Below are positions 1 to 12,700 of a stretch of 64,000 nt of DNA, in pieces. The first letter of the stretch is position 1. Every line of letters begins with the position of its first letter. Origin of the DNA: Siphonodentalium dalli (Eukaryota; Mollusca; Scaphopoda; Gadilida; Siphonodentaliidae); assembly GCA_032622095.1 (NCBI GenBank), contig CP136067.1, positions 128,685,030-128,749,029 on the forward strand, given 5' to 3'. The notes beneath the pieces were generated by a model. It was not told where the DNA came from. It did not search any database and saw only the letters and a program-made list of their open reading frames with translations. The translations under genes were made by a program, and so were the position numbers.

Positions 1-262
1 TTTTGCCGGTTTGTCAAAATATCTGACACAAAAAAAGCCACTTGATTTTAGAGTTATCCATCTTTATCCGCAATTTGGTCCGAGACCGTCTTCTCGTCGA
101 CTTTTTACTGGGCCACTAAAGTATCGGTGGTGAAAAATAATAGATTTCACAAATCGATATCTGATCACACTGAGCTTTGTTGGGTGGGTTCCTCGACTCA
201 AATCAAATATTTTTACCTCCGAAGCCAAGGAAATAGTAATTTTCGAGCGTTAATTCGGATTA
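1..262. repeat. MITE-1 copy, truncated by window edge
   Basis: The interior matches the other MITE-1 copies (for example 43943-44393): a run resembling TTGCCGGTTTGTCAAA, the TTTTAGAGTTATCCATCTT block, the ACTCAAATCAAATATTTTT block, and the end CGTTAATTCGGATTAT. The left half lies outside the window. It sits in intron 2 of GST copy B, since exon 2 is at 526-618 on the minus strand. Confidence 0.75.
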
Positions 263-2201
263 TGCATGGACATCAGTAAGTTGTGATGCATGTGGACAAT
301 GGTTTATATTTTCCTTCCCCGTGCAGTAACTTTCATCTGAAAGCGCTCTTTATAATTTAGACTAAAGCATCCACAGTTCCATTAGAGCAACATTTATACT
401 TTCCACCCAAAGTGCAGATTGCGCTACGATTATTTGCAACGCAATTAATTATTATCACCCCTGCTCTAAAAACAATTCACCCCTGAAACGAGGCAAGGTC
501 ATTGTATACATGTATAATCACTCACCAAATTGCCTTCCAAGATAATTGAAGATAGCCATGGTGTGTGGTATAACTTCCCCATCAACTTCGAGAAGAGGTA
601 CCAATCCAAACGGCGTGTCTGGAAAGAGAGAGGCTATATTATAACGCTCAATGGGTCACTCGCACGTATTTTTTTGTTGGTATGATTAAGTTACCCATGC
701 AGGTTCCCAAAATTGTGATAAAGTTACACAATTTGGAATTGTGATAAATTTACCCAAGCAGGTTAGTCAAATCTACGACATGGATGGTATTTTAAAGTGA
801 ATGAGGGAAATGTACGATCCTTTTTGTCAAGAGTCCTGATTAACCGTTAATTTATAAATATTATATTATATAGCATAGTAGTCGGTCATTTTTTTATTTA
901 AAAAATGGTCAAATGGTCATGTGTACGTTTGATTAACTGGGTAACTTCATCACGGTTATCACCAGCGTGTCTAACTTTATCACAGAAAACCAATGAGAGC
1001 GACCAATTCATCATTAGACTGACACTGACATTTTAATACCAGTAAAATATGCTGCAAAATTCCCATCAATCTTTAAAGTTATGTGAAACACTGAGGTGTT
1101 CGACAGAATAAAATTAGCAAATAATCCTGAATAATCACGCCAAATTTATTTTCATCAATTTGATATCTATATAGGCAGAAAACAGCGTCTAGTATATAAA
1201 CGAATTGCACATGTACAGTTACTTATATTGCCGGATTGTCAATATAATATCTAACGCCAGAGCCACTTGATTTTAGAGTTATCCATATTCATCCGCAATT
1301 TGGTCCGAGACCTTTGGTTTGACGACTTTATTTTACCGGGTCTCCAATAACTACACATCTCGAGAAATAACAAATTTCAAAAATCGATATCAGATCACTC
1401 TGGCCTTTGATGGGTGGGTTTCTCGACTCAAATAAAATATTTTTTTATCACCGAAGCCAAAGAAATAGTAATCTGAGAGCGTTAATTCGGATTATACATC
1501 TTTAATATATTCTGCTTTGCAAAATTCCCATTAATCTTTAAAGTGATGTCAAACACTCCGCTGAGGGATTCAGAATGGAATAGCAAATAATCACGCCAAA
1601 AATAGTGTATGGATATCGAAAATAGCCAGAAAACAGTATAAACGAATTACACACCTTGACTAATTGTTGGCGGAGTCATTGCCGTATGTTAACCACTCGC
1701 TGATTCGTCCCGAATAAAGTAGTAAATATTTACATTTGTGCTTTGTTCATACGTTGTGTTTTCTGAAATGGTACACCCGATGTACTCGGAATTTTCGAAA
1801 ATTTTAGTTGAATGCTACATTATTGCAGGAGACAGAGTGTTTGAATACTAATTTATCGGATTTATTCACTGAAATAAGTGTAACAGACTGACTTGCTTCC
1901 ATGTTGGACATTGTCACTATACATACATACATACTGTTATTCCGCCCGTATGCGCGTACCCTATAGCTTCAGCAGAATTGTCCACCATGTATGTACTATT
2001 ATGCCACCCAGTATACTTATTTGGACCCCGAGAGTAATTTATATGTATAACGTTACCTGGTTTCATCTTCAGCCATTTATCTTTGTCTTTACCAAAATCC
2101 AATAAAACGTCTTCGAAGTCCACATTTGCTACCTTGAAAATCAAACGTATTGCTTCACCCCTCCCTCGGAAATTGAAGTAAGTTAGTTTATAGGACGCCA
2201 T
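1..2201 (-). CDS. Sigma-class glutathione S-transferase, copy B (5' part only)
   Basis: This is the 5' end of a second GST gene, in tandem with the complete copy A. Two exons are visible: 2201-2057 (start codon, 48 codons plus one base) and 618-526 (93 bases). Exon lengths, splice phases and protein are nearly those of copy A. The N-terminal thioredoxin-fold domain carries the YKLTYF motif with catalytic Tyr8, Arg14, Trp43, and the P-L-L-E-V-D-G segment after the cis-Pro. Relative to copy A, residue 11 is Phe instead of Val and residue 15 Gly instead of Ala. The usual sigma-class Gln-Ser glutathione pair is His-Thr (residues 67-68), as in copy A. Family role is cytosolic glutathione conjugation or prostaglandin isomerisation; the substrate cannot be told. 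Exons 3-5 should lie to the left of the window, so intactness cannot be judged. Confidence 0.88.
526..618 (-). CDS. GST copy B exon 2
   Basis: On the minus strand the exon follows a pyrimidine-rich acceptor ending in CCAG at 622-619 and ends before a GTGAGT donor at 525. It is 93 bases, phase 1 in and phase 1 out, identical in length and phase to exon 2 of copy A. It encodes about 31 residues, including VPLLEVDGEVIPHTMAIF. Confidence 0.88.
1225..1501. repeat. MITE-1 partial copy in GST-B intron 1
   Basis: It contains the MITE-1 interior and ends in GATTATACATCT followed by TTAA (1502-1505). The corresponding intron of copy A has the same element with the same private sequence near its left side (24940-24965), so this insertion predates the gene duplication. 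Confidence 0.75.
1530..1855. repeat. Dispersed repeat X
   Basis: It begins AAAGTGATGTCAAACACTCC and continues through a block containing AGTAAATATTTACA. The same order of blocks is seen at 38135-38455 and 60357-60690, and reversed at 44430-45276, where one part has expanded into a 60-bp tandem array. A shorter fragment of the same start lies at 1070-1140. Confidence 0.65.
2057..2201 (-). CDS. GST copy B exon 1
   Basis: The start codon is at 2201-2199 and the exon ends before a GTAACG donor at 2056. The 145 bases give 48 codons plus one base, the same as exon 1 of copy A. The start is chosen by alignment to copy A and by the MASYKLTYF N-terminus, which places catalytic Tyr at residue 8. Confidence 0.9.
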
Positions 2202-2560
2202 ATAAATTTTTCAAGACACCATGTGAACCACACAGCATAGATCGCGTGGGCACTGTTTACCACCCGCCAATATGTAAATCAGAGTTTGCATTGCTCAAAA
2301 GAAGGTCACATTAATATAAGGTATACTGTGAAACTTATTGCTTGTGTATCAGGTGGCGATTCACTATTGAGCTCCTTATTTACTTACCATACAACGCTTA
2401 TCGCAATGCGCGTGTGAAACATTTGCAGAGGGTATTGTATTGTATACAAATGAAATTGTAATTATATATACTTGTACAATCAGGGAGGTCATGAATTTAT
2501 ACCGTCATGGTTCATAGCGCTAATTGTATAGCTTATATTGTTATTAGATATATATATATA
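2202..2560 (-). promoter_or_regulatory. 5' flank of GST copy B, homologous to that of copy A
   Basis: The sequence upstream of the start codon aligns with 26950-27250 upstream of copy A (shared blocks such as GTGAACCACACAGCATA in plus-strand reading). The homology includes the presumed 5' UTR and promoter, so both copies probably began with the same control region. No TATA box or factor site is assigned. Confidence 0.4.
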
Positions 2561-2774
2561 TATGTCCACTATAATAGTGTGTTAGATATATATATTCATG
2601 CATGTATATTCCAAGTTTCATGAAACAGAACCAAAGCAAATTGGGGTGGTGATTGTGCATGTGCTCCAATTCTGAACGTTCACTGAAAGCTGCTGAGCAG
2701 AAAAGCATTATGCATTACATGGGCACTATAAGTCTTCATAACCTGGTTCATATAATGTGTGTCTGTCTCTCAAC

Positions 2775-3685
2775 TAGATGGTGTCATGAATTTCTACTCT
2801 TAGCTAACGCCCGATCGTATTCCACCAGTACAAAGTCTTGGAACTTTTTGAAGTTTTAAGTCGAAAAAATAACGCGGGGAATATATTTCTTTGTTATATG
2901 AGCTATTCCTCAATAATGTACTTCACTGGAGGTGAAGGTCCCAACTCGAAATTTCACGATTTAAGTGACTTTGTGAGCGATTATGCTTTGCGTCGTGTAC
3001 ATTATTATATAGAATGTCTCCTGGGTAATTAATTCAATGTTGATTGCGATATCGGCTCACGGTAGTCACAGGAAAACATTCAACAGATAATATATTTATT
3101 TCATACCTACATTGCTGGAGAAGACATTATATACATAATACAATAAGAATACTGGTTTCGTACAAAATGATGATGTGGGATAATACAGATATTCTTCCTT
3201 GGTGTGGATGTCTAAGTATGAACACGATCGATCAGTTGGCACATAACATAGATAAAATAGGCAGAATCCAGGATGATTTGGTCTAGGTTCTTTGTCATGA
3301 CGTCGGGTGGATTCAAGCAGTTGCTTCCATGGATCGGGGATGCGAGTATTGAACCGTCATCTCCCTGGTCCAAGTACAGAACTGTACCCACACCGAATCG
3401 GTTAATTATACATGTATGCTCCAATAATATATATAGGCATTCCTCAATCCTGGTCGCAAGCAAACGGTCGTCTGTGCAGTGCCGCATGGCGTGCAGTAAT
3501 TCATTACTAAATGAGTTAGTACAAGCACAACAGGGGCGATGGTTGTTCTGTTTTTGACTTTATAAGGTTCCCTGTCAAAACTTCAGAATGGTCTAAGGTT
3601 TTGTATACTGCATGGTGGAATATGATCTCTATATATATACGACGTTAGCCAGAGTAGATATTCATAACATGATCTATCTCTCAAC
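2775..3685. repeat. Foldback element F, long copy (inverted arms over 100 bp)
   Basis: The left arm (about 2780-2880: TCATGAATTTCTACTC, then the block around TTCCACCAGTACAAAG) recurs inverted at about 3545-3680. The same element, about 530 bp, lies at 37165-37695. Open frames inside it have no recognisable domain. It looks like a non-autonomous foldback transposon. Confidence 0.7.
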
Positions 3686-3886
3686 GACCTTTGCCTATAA
3701 ACTTTTCGCACAAACCGCCTTCAGGGAATATATTGATGTATCCACAATATTTATTTCATACAATTCAACATTTACAATATAAAATATGAATGGTAGTTGT
3801 TCTGATGGGGGTTGTTTCCGGTTGCGTGTGAATAATCCCACACTGTGCATTAGAGTGCATGCATGCTTACATATATACTATATTAA

Positions 3887-4098
3887 AAGTACTCAATCCG
3901 ATTCGATTGTCCCCATACCAGCAGATTCCAACAACAACAACAACAACATTTTAATAAATGCCGCTTCAGTTATCAGAATCGATTAATTGCCCAAAATTAA
4001 TGCTAACCACAGTCAACTATAGTACAAAATTTCCCAAAACCTGTTATTTATCAACATTTGGTCAACGAAATTGTGCCGGTTTGTCAAATATCTGACTA
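3887..4098. repeat. MITE-1 copy, one half
   Basis: It starts after TTAA (3883-3886) with AAGTACTCAATCCG, carries the CAACAACAACAAC microsatellite typical of the family, and breaks off near TGTCAAATATCTGACTA. A nearly full copy follows at 4296. Confidence 0.7.
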
Positions 4099-4295
4099 TA
4101 TGCAAATATTTCATATTTCTGTATGCATATCTATACACGTGTGTATATATATATGTATACATTCCATCTGGAATCACTATCCTAACTTTGGTTCTTCAAA
4201 GAACCCACATAATTCAAGGTTTGTGGGAACACCGCCTAGCTTAAATAATGACCTAGTCTAAAATTTAACAATATGTTCACGCGTTTTGGGGTTAA

Positions 4296-4709
4296 AGGTA
4301 CTCAATCCGATTAAGCACTCCTAAATTACTATTTCTTTGGCTTCAGGGGTAAAAAATATTTGATTCGAGTCGAGGAACCCACCCATCAAAGCTCAGAGTG
4401 ATCATATTGATTTTTGAAGTTTGTCATTTCTCGAGATGTGTACTAATAATTGCACCAGGAACACTTATTCAAACGGACGAAGATGGATAACTCTAAAATC
4501 AAGTGGTAATACTAACGCAATTTTGACCGAGACCATCCTTTTGACGGCGTGTTTCTGGGCCACAAACAATAGAAATAACAAAACATCAAAAATTGATATC
4601 TGATCACTCTGATCGTTCATGGGTAGGTTCCTCGACTCGAATCAAATAGTTTTTACCCCCGATGCCAAAGAAATAGTAAATTATGAGGGTCTGATCGGAT
4701 TGAGTACCT
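4296..4709. repeat. MITE-1, full-length copy flanked by TTAA
   Basis: TTAA (4292-4295) precedes AGGTACTCAATCCGATTAAG. The other end is ATCGGATTGAGTACCT, followed by TTAA (4710-4713). Terminal inverted repeats and a TTAA duplication are the signature of piggyBac-type insertion; no transposase is encoded. Confidence 0.82.
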
Positions 4710-4828
4710 TTAAGATGGTATGGGGAAGATCTAATCAAGCGATATCCATTTGAAATAACAATTCACACATGCCAAAAGAATGTTTCTAATCATATGTAAG
4801 ACTCTGATCATTTGATTGCTGGCGGCCG

Positions 4829-5338
4829 CAGGGTCCGCGCTGGACCGAAATTTACTTTTGCCAAATATTTATTTTTTTGCCAAACTATTTTAGCAATTGC
4901 CAAGTATCATTTTCTGCAACCCTAAGTCTTATGTTTCGATACTCTTTTGCACTGGTGGTTTTGGGGTGCTAACCCCGGGATGGTCGACACTCGCATTTTT
5001 GAACGACTTTTTATATCCATATAGCAAAGTAGTTAGTTGATAATTAATTATACTCGCATCTCTATTGTGATTTATCATACAACAATAAGCCAATCACCGA
5101 GCAATACACTTGCAGAAGGGTTTCTCCATCAGAAGGGCACAATCCCTTTCCCTAAACCTTATAAAACACTAATATCATGATGTTGTAAGAGTTTCCTTAA
5201 ATTACTGGTATTGATTGACCAATATTTTTTCAAATTGCTTGAGGAATTAAAAAGTGACTTGCCAAATGAAAATATTTTTTGCCAAATGTGAATTATTTTT
5301 GCCATTTGCAAATTTGGCAAGTGGCAGCGCGAACCCCA
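4829..5338. mobile_element. hAT-like MITE, family CAGGGTCCGYGCTGG (copy 1)
   Basis: It begins CAGGGTCCGCGCTGG and ends in a reversed GCAGCGCGAACCCC. The interior is rich in repeated TTTTGCCAAA motifs. The second copy at 34333-34950 has a perfect 8-bp target duplication, which identifies the family as hAT-like. Here the flanks (GGCGGCCG and GGCGGGGG) match only partly because a G-run of at least 13 has grown next to the right end. Confidence 0.7.
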
Positions 5339-5619
5339 CTGGCGGGGGGGGGGGGGTATCTCTATTGCTCATATCACAAATAGGGTGGAACATATGGAAC
5401 AATAACTTTATAAATATTACTATAAATCGATATCTCCTTCAGACACCAGAACATCTTTCGATCTTCGGGGTCTATTCGGGTGAGCCAATATCGTGTGATA
5501 TCAATTTTGAAGGGTATCGTATTTACGAACTAATAGAACATCTAGAAACAAAGACACATAAAACCTGCTTATAACCTACACATATCGTGTCATGTGACAT
5601 TGTTTACACAATCGCTCAT

Positions 5620-5935
5620 TGTTGTTTCCTGGTAGGCATTTAATAAACCAGATGGGGAACCCAAAGGAACTATTTGTTCTGGTTATATCCGGGGAACCAG
5701 ATAGAGAATCAAAGCAAGTCAAACGTTAGAAACAAGATTGGTTCCAGGTGGAACCAGAATGTCTGTTCTCTACTTAACTTGGTTCTTTAATTTGGTTCAT
5801 AATTTGGTTCTCCGAGGCACCTAAACATGTTAGGCTCTTCATTTGGTTCTTTATTTTGATTCTTCGCGAAGAACCAAAACATGCTTGTTTGGTACTTAAT
5901 TCGTTTGGTTCCCTACCGGGACAAGCCTGGGAACA
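5620..5935. repeat. GGTTC-rich repeat, copy 1
   Basis: Many GGTTCC, GGAACC and GAACCA words, with a block around AACCCAAAGGAACTATTTG. The same order of blocks recurs at 24030-24340. The two lie left of the two GST regions or within their introns, so this could be a dispersed element or part of the duplicated locus. Confidence 0.5.
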
Positions 5936-6199
5936 AGATCTGTCATGGTCTGTTTTTGGGGTTGAAAATGGTCAATTTGAGTTAAAAAATGGGTAAAATT
6001 GAGCGTTTTGTATGTGCAAACCAAGGGGCATAACTCAATGACAAATTTTACAAAGAAGCTAAAGTACAGACACCTAAAATTTCTGTCGAAATTAAAACAT
6101 GCTTGATGGGAACTATGCCAGAGATAATGGCTCAGCATTGATTTGAAGTACAGTACCCCGTCCCAGGTTGGCCAATATTACTGGAAATCGTGTATTGCT

Positions 6200-6415
6200 A
6201 CCTAAATATACTCATTGACGAGTAGTTCCCTTATGTAATGGTCTGTTAATGAGTTCAATATTTCCCACCAATAAATATGAATCATTCTGCTCTTGAAGTA
6301 TCGGTTTTTCTGTCTGCCGTCTGCTTTTATAACCCGAATACCCCTCCAAATGAATAATAGACCAATCAGATGTATGCTTTTATCACTGGTGAGAGAATCC
6401 ATTCAGTACAGAAGG
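6200..6415. repeat. Dispersed repeat Y, copy 1
   Basis: It starts ATACTCATTGACGAGTAGT and includes AATGAATAATAGACCA. Homologous copies lie at 56480-56740 and 63033-63275. Confidence 0.65.
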
Positions 6416-6419
6416 GGTT

Positions 6420-6610
6420 CACATATAATGTATCTATATATAGTGAGCGACTATACAGTCCATCGCATGCTGCCTCAGTTCGACTATATAGTCCATCGCA
6501 TGCTGCCTCAGTCATATAATGCATATAATCTATCTATAGTGAGCTACCGTAGTCCACTACACACTGTCTCAGTCTATATAGTGAGCGACTGTAGTCCATC
6601 ACATATTGCC
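6420..6610. repeat. Short imperfect tandem repeats, 3' of GST-A
   Basis: Imperfect units built on CAGTCCATCGCATGCTGCC and TATAGTGAGCGACT recur about four times. They fall immediately downstream of the GST-A stop codon, so they would form part of its 3' UTR or flank. Confidence 0.5.
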
Positions 6611-6796
6611 TCAGGCCACTAACGTTTTCACTCTGTCCGCCACCCTTTGTTTGACGGCTGGTATTTCTGCTACAATTGATCTGTTCCTGGTTAACTTTGG
6701 GTATTTGTCTAGCATCTCGTCGTCTTTCGAAACAATGCTAGCTCCACTCTGAGCTAGCAACAGGTAGTCGTAAGCTACGATATCAGCGATGGTTAG
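6611..6796 (-). CDS. GST-A exon 5 (terminal)
   Basis: Acceptor CTTCGCAG precedes 6796. The exon has 61 codons plus TGA at 6613-6611 and begins LTIADIVAYDYLLLA, the conserved N-cap box of GST helix 6, followed by the Y-P-K-L segment. Confidence 0.93.
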   Translation of the reverse strand, partial: LTIADIVAYDYLLLAQSGASIVSKDDEMLDKYPKLTRNRSIVAEIPAVKQRVADRVKTLVA

Positions 6797-9700
6797 CTGC
6801 GAAGAGAAATAACTCTATCCTAACACATGCAATCATGCAATAGCAAGCCTTAAATTCTTGTATTATAGATGAAAGAAGATTACATTTGCTGACAAAATAC
6901 AGTTGTCATATAAAACTAATTTTAACAGTCAAGAAAACTTCATGGTAAAATATAAGTGGAACAATAGAAAATGTATTGATTAATTAACATATAATTGAAC
7001 GCCGATTCACTTGTTTGCGGAAAACTGCCGAACCATGCATACTGATCAGATTACACATTCTCGCGTTTTCAACCTGCATTGCACAAGGATTAGGAAATTG
7101 TGTTTATCATCCATGTTTGCGAAATGTGTATGCGTGATGGGGACAGGTGGGGGGATTTTAGATACGAGCTTGGAAGATTGGAAAATGAAACAAAATTTTG
7201 TTTCTAATATTTGGACACCGTGCATGATGGGCGAATTTCTACAAACTAGTAATTTTTCATCCGTTGGAATCATCATCAAATTAGAGTTGACCAAAGTAAA
7301 TTTGCAAAAGCTCAATACCGTGAGCTGAGTGGCCATACACCGATCATACCTTGTCGCCAACCAAGTACCCAGATTCTCCACCGTATTGGCCCGCCATCTT
7401 TTCCAATGTTGCAAGCACTCGGGGAAGATAAGTTTCTCGGAAGTCACTTCGCATTTTGTCCTATAAAATATAGATTAACAAGTGGAATAAAATCAATCAA
7501 TATAAACTCAATATTAGGAAGAGTCGAGTGAGATGCGAGAACACTCGCATTTTGGCAATTTTGAATACAACGCTAATATATAGACCAACCACGTCACATG
7601 GCGTGGCTACAGAATGCTGTTTTTCAGGATAACCAGACAATTTCCTCTTGAGTCGGAACTTCCTATCTGACACACCTGGGCTTACAACTCTTGGGAAATG
7701 TTAACCAAACACCCGCAATATTTGGTTCGAACTTTGACCGAAATCTTCCATGGATGAACAAGAGCTACGCTGTCTGGGCGTGGCAGAATACGCCTGGTGT
7801 GCTTTTATGAACCGTACACATTCCGAACAATCAAGTATTTAAACTTTTAAGTCGAAAAGAGTCGTAAGTCAGTAAATTATATTCTGAACGAACCCATAAT
7901 CGAACTTGACCTGTATTTTGGACTGGAAAACTCACATACCAAATCATGTTCCGATAAAATAACCCAACCTAAAGTTATCCGAAAACCTCAAATATTGAAA
8001 AAAATTCTAAAAAAATTCTAAGTCGAAAAGAGCCGTAACTGGCGTAAGTCAGTACAAAATAATTGGAACGAACCGATAAATTCAAACTTGACCCGAATTT
8101 GGTCTGGAAAACTCACACACCAAATTTAGGGAGGGACATACGGACGGACACCCGGAGGGACGGACCAATCACGTAATACGGCCGTTTTTTTCAAACGGGC
8201 GAATCAAAGTACACAGTTCACACAACCGAGGAACAGACGATATGTGAACACATGCGATAATGGCAGTACTTACTATACGATCGGTGTTTTTTGCGTAGAA
8301 CATAGCAGCTATATGGTCCAGTATATCGTGGAACGTCAGCACCATGACGTCAACGCGCATGCGTTCTTGGTCGTTTGTGCCATCGAGAGCTGTGGTGCAT
8401 GAAACATAACAGTTAGATTGGATTGCAAGAGATATATTATAACATGTAAGTTTACATACATGGTTTTCACAGAAAATTACGGATGAAGATAGATAACTCT
8501 AAAATCAAGTCGCACGAAATAATCACAAACAATAAACAAATATAATACATTAATGCACAAAGTAATTGACCACTTAACCTCAGCAGAATTATGGGTAATT
8601 TTTCAGGATTTAGTCGGAAATATGGCTTGTTGCCATTCATCGGAAAGCTCTCACCGAGAGCTTTCCGATGAATGGCAATAAGCCATATTTCCGACTAAAT
8701 CCTGAAAAATTACCCATAATTATATTGTGGTTAAGTGGTCAATTACTTTGAGCATTACTGTAAACATCATCACAAAAAGAATCAGATATACAGAAAAACA
8801 AGCACGCCTCAATTAAAGGTACTCAATGTGACCACTCAGAGAGATGCCAACGTGCGCAAAAATGTAATAAAAAATAATAAAAAAAATTATTTCACTGTAT
8901 TTTACTTAATTTATTTAATTTAATTTAATTTAATGTTAGCAAAAAAAGACAATTACAATCTTCAATAATTTTATTGAGGGGATAACAGTGTGGTGTTTTG
9001 TGATTTCGGAAAGGTACATGGCGAATATACTGTGGCAAATTTAGTTAATGGACGACGGTGGAGCCGGAGCCCATTAACGAGTATTTGCCACAGTATATTC
9101 GCCATGTACCTTTCCGAAATCACAAAACACCACACTGTTATCCCCATTCTAATGCTCTTCGAACTTAAAAATGTTATTTAGACAAACAAATGGCTCGTAA
9201 TTATCAACGAAATGTGCGGCCATAGAAAACACTCAGCCAATTCACGACTTTTTATTTTAAATTTAATGCGCTAGATAAAATATAGTCCCCCAATTACCAT
9301 AGTCTTGATTGACAGCCGTCTTGTTCCAATAGACGTCTGATAACAGCTGCGGCCATCTTAATTTAAGATTAAGCTCCGCCCCTCGACATCTACCGGCGCT
9401 TTGTTGGGATGACATTAACTAACACGAACACTGACTTCCGGGTTGATAACACGTTTTTCGAAATATATAATTGAGCGTCTTACTGTATAGTATTATTCAA
9501 TAAATTTGACAGTTTGTGCTATAATTCGTTAACAATTGCAACAACTTGCTCGTAAAAATTTAAAATGGTGAAGTTTGTTTACCACGTTGGATAGGTCAAG
9601 GGTCATTGGCGAAAGGTCGAGGTCACTAGCTGTTCCCTGACGCCTAAAGTGTATGCTTGGCGTCAGGTTAGCCCTGGTTACAATTACCATCGCTCTTATC

Positions 9701-12700
9701 GTTTAAAAATACTGATAAACATGAAAAATTGCCACCTCAAATAGAAATAAATATGCACAACAATTAGTTTCTGCATGTACCTGATGTCTTTTTCAGATGT
9801 TTACCACTTACAAATTGCGGTTTTGATTTTACCGCGATCTTGAAGTTGAATTGAATCATCAAGTTACAGCAACAACAACATTTCTTTAAGTTAGTTATCA
9901 GAATCGAATAATTACAACAAAATAATGCTAACCACTCTCAACTATTGTATAAAATTTCCCAAAACGTTTTATTTAACAACATATTGTTCAACGAAATATG
10001 GCCGTATTATCACTTGATTATCACGAAATGTGACCGTATTATACCACTTGATTTTAAAGTTATCTATATTCATCCGCAATTTTGTCCGAGACCGCCGCCT
10101 TGGTGAATGTTTCCCAGGCCACAAGTAAGTACATATCTCGAGAAATAACAAACTTCAAAAATCGATATCTGATCACTCTGAGCTATGATGGGTGGATTCC
10201 TCGACTCGAATCAAATATTTTTTACCCACGAAGCCAAAGAAATAGTAATTTGGAAGCATCGATCACGGATTATTATCATCATCGTCATCAATCTACAGGA
10301 CAAGTCTTTTGACTTTTCGTTCCGGTAACAATTACATAATATTTAGTGACAATTTAATAAATAGCAGCTCGTCTGATAACCAGCTAATTAAGAGTCTTCA
10401 AATTGATAATTCTTGCTGTGGAAGAACGAATCCAAATAAGTTTTAAATTCAGATAGATCAACTGCCTCTGCTATCATATCTGGCAGGGAGTTCCAGTCGT
10501 TAATCACGCGTTGTGTGAATGAGAATTTCTTTATAGTTTTGTTCACATTCTGTTTCTGTATTTTCAGTGAATGTCCTCGAGTTTTTGTATACAGCCCTCT
10601 TTGAAAAAATTATTATCTCTATCTATAAGTTGTAATGCCATATGATTAATGTGTATATATACCCCATTACCCCAATCAAATCACCTCTGAACCTGCGATA
10701 TTTGAGGCTCATAAGATTGAGTTTAACTAACCGTTCTCTGTATGATAATTGTTTAAACTGTGGTACCATCTTCGTCGCTTTCCGTTGAACCTAATCTCCA
10801 ATTTATCGATCTGATATTACAAATGTGGACACCACACTGTATGGCAGTACTCCAAAATAGGTCTGACCATGCTGACACATATAGTAATCGAAACGTTTCT
10901 GGATCAGATAGTTTAATGTTCTGTTAATGGTGCCTATTATGCAATAGGCTTTATTACAAGCTGTGTTGATATGAACATGAAATTGCCGTCGATTATTACT
11001 CCCAAGTCTCTTCCGGCATTGCTGATCAGTATAGGAGATTAATCGGGCGTGTCAGACATGCAGTAACTTACTTTAGGGTTGTTGTGTCCGCAATGAACAA
11101 CATGTATCTTTGATGTGTTGAAAGATAACTGCCACTACATAGACCACATACATACTGCATCGATATCGCTTTGTATGTTGTCAAATATCGGGTTATATAT
11201 ACCAATATTTTGTGTGCCATCCGCGATCATTTCACACATAGAATTTACCATTTCCGGTAGGTCCTTTATCAAAACATGGAAGAGAATTTGCCCAAGAACT
11301 TACCCTTGTGGAACTCCATTGTAAACTAATTTCCAGTCAGAAACCTCTTGACCAACACGAACTCTTTGCTTTCGTCCAGAGAGAAATGCATCGACCCAGT
11401 CCCGAATTTCGTTTTGTGTGCCATCGGCTTCGAGTTTCGCGAGAAGACGTTTGTGGGGGACTGTATCGAAGGCCTTCCTAAAGTTCAGGTAAATAGCATC
11501 CTTCGGTTGGTCGTTGTCTAATTCCGTTGTCACGAGTGAAATATATTCAACAAGTTGTGTTGGACATGATAGCTTGCTACGGAATCCATGTTGTCTGTTT
11601 GAGAAGAGGTTATATTCTTCCATATGTTTGGTAATTGCTTCAGATATAAATGATTCAATGACTTTGCACAGGATACACGTGAAGCTAACAGGTCTACAAT
11701 TACTTGGGTTTGATGGAGTTCCCTTTTTAAGCTTGTTACATCAGCATTTTTCCAAACGTCGGGGATGAATCCTTCTGAAATGTATCTGTTGAGGAGGATA
11801 CATAGGGGTGTGCTTAATTCCGTTGCTGTTTCCTTTAAGAGTCGAGCCGGGATGTTATCCGGTCCAGAACTTTTATTTGCATTCAATGAGCGTAATTTAT
11901 TTTCTACTGCAACCGGTGTAACTTGCATGTTGACAAATAATCCATATGTATGAATGGCTGGCATTGATGGCATTTTGTCCGATTTTTCTTTGCTGAACAC
12001 TGATGCAAAGAATCGATTTAGAAGCTCGGCTTGTCCATGATCGTCTGTCGTTAGTTGGGAATTTTCACTTTATTTTAAATCGCTTATTCCGCTTATTCCC
12101 TTCTTCCCTTTGTTTTGCTCTGGACATATTTCCAAAACGCTTTTGGATTTTTCTTACATTCTGAAGATAATTTCTTTTCGAATGATCGCTTGGCTTCTTT
12201 GATTCGAGCGTTTGCTAGTTCTCTCAGCTGTTTGTATTATTTGCAAACGTTACCGTTCAGAGTTAATTGAGTGGTATTTCTTGTAAGCCCTCCTGCTTAT
12301 TCATCCACATGTTCCGCTGTTTCTTTTGCTTGTTTGTAGACATGGGAATGTGTTTACGTTTAAGTTCTTCAAGTTTATCATAGAACATTTTCCAAGCATT
12401 TCTTATGTTGGTCTGCATATTCTAGTTCTTTTTTGATACTCTGATTGTCTCCCTTATTGAATTGGTATGACTTCACTGGAGTGGCTTTAGATGTGGATAT
12501 TATGTTTGTATCCAGAATTATTTCCAACATGTCGTGATCACTTTTACCTAGAGGAGAGTTATGTTGTATTTCAAATATTATATCAGGATTGTTTGTTATC
12601 ACCAGATCGAGAATGTTGGGTGTTTGGTCGTTCCTGTGCCGTGTCGGTTCAGATATTAGTTTATGTAATAAGGTACCACTGTCGAGTCCCTTGACAAAGT

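Noticed and set aside
5254-5574. 106-codon open frame on the plus strand
   Set aside because: It runs through the end of the hAT-like MITE and a G homopolymer; composition is repeat-driven and no domain is recognised.
7011-7328. 105-codon plus-strand frame
   Set aside because: It lies opposite intron 4 and the edge of exon 4 of GST-A and shows no conserved motif. It is a chance frame.
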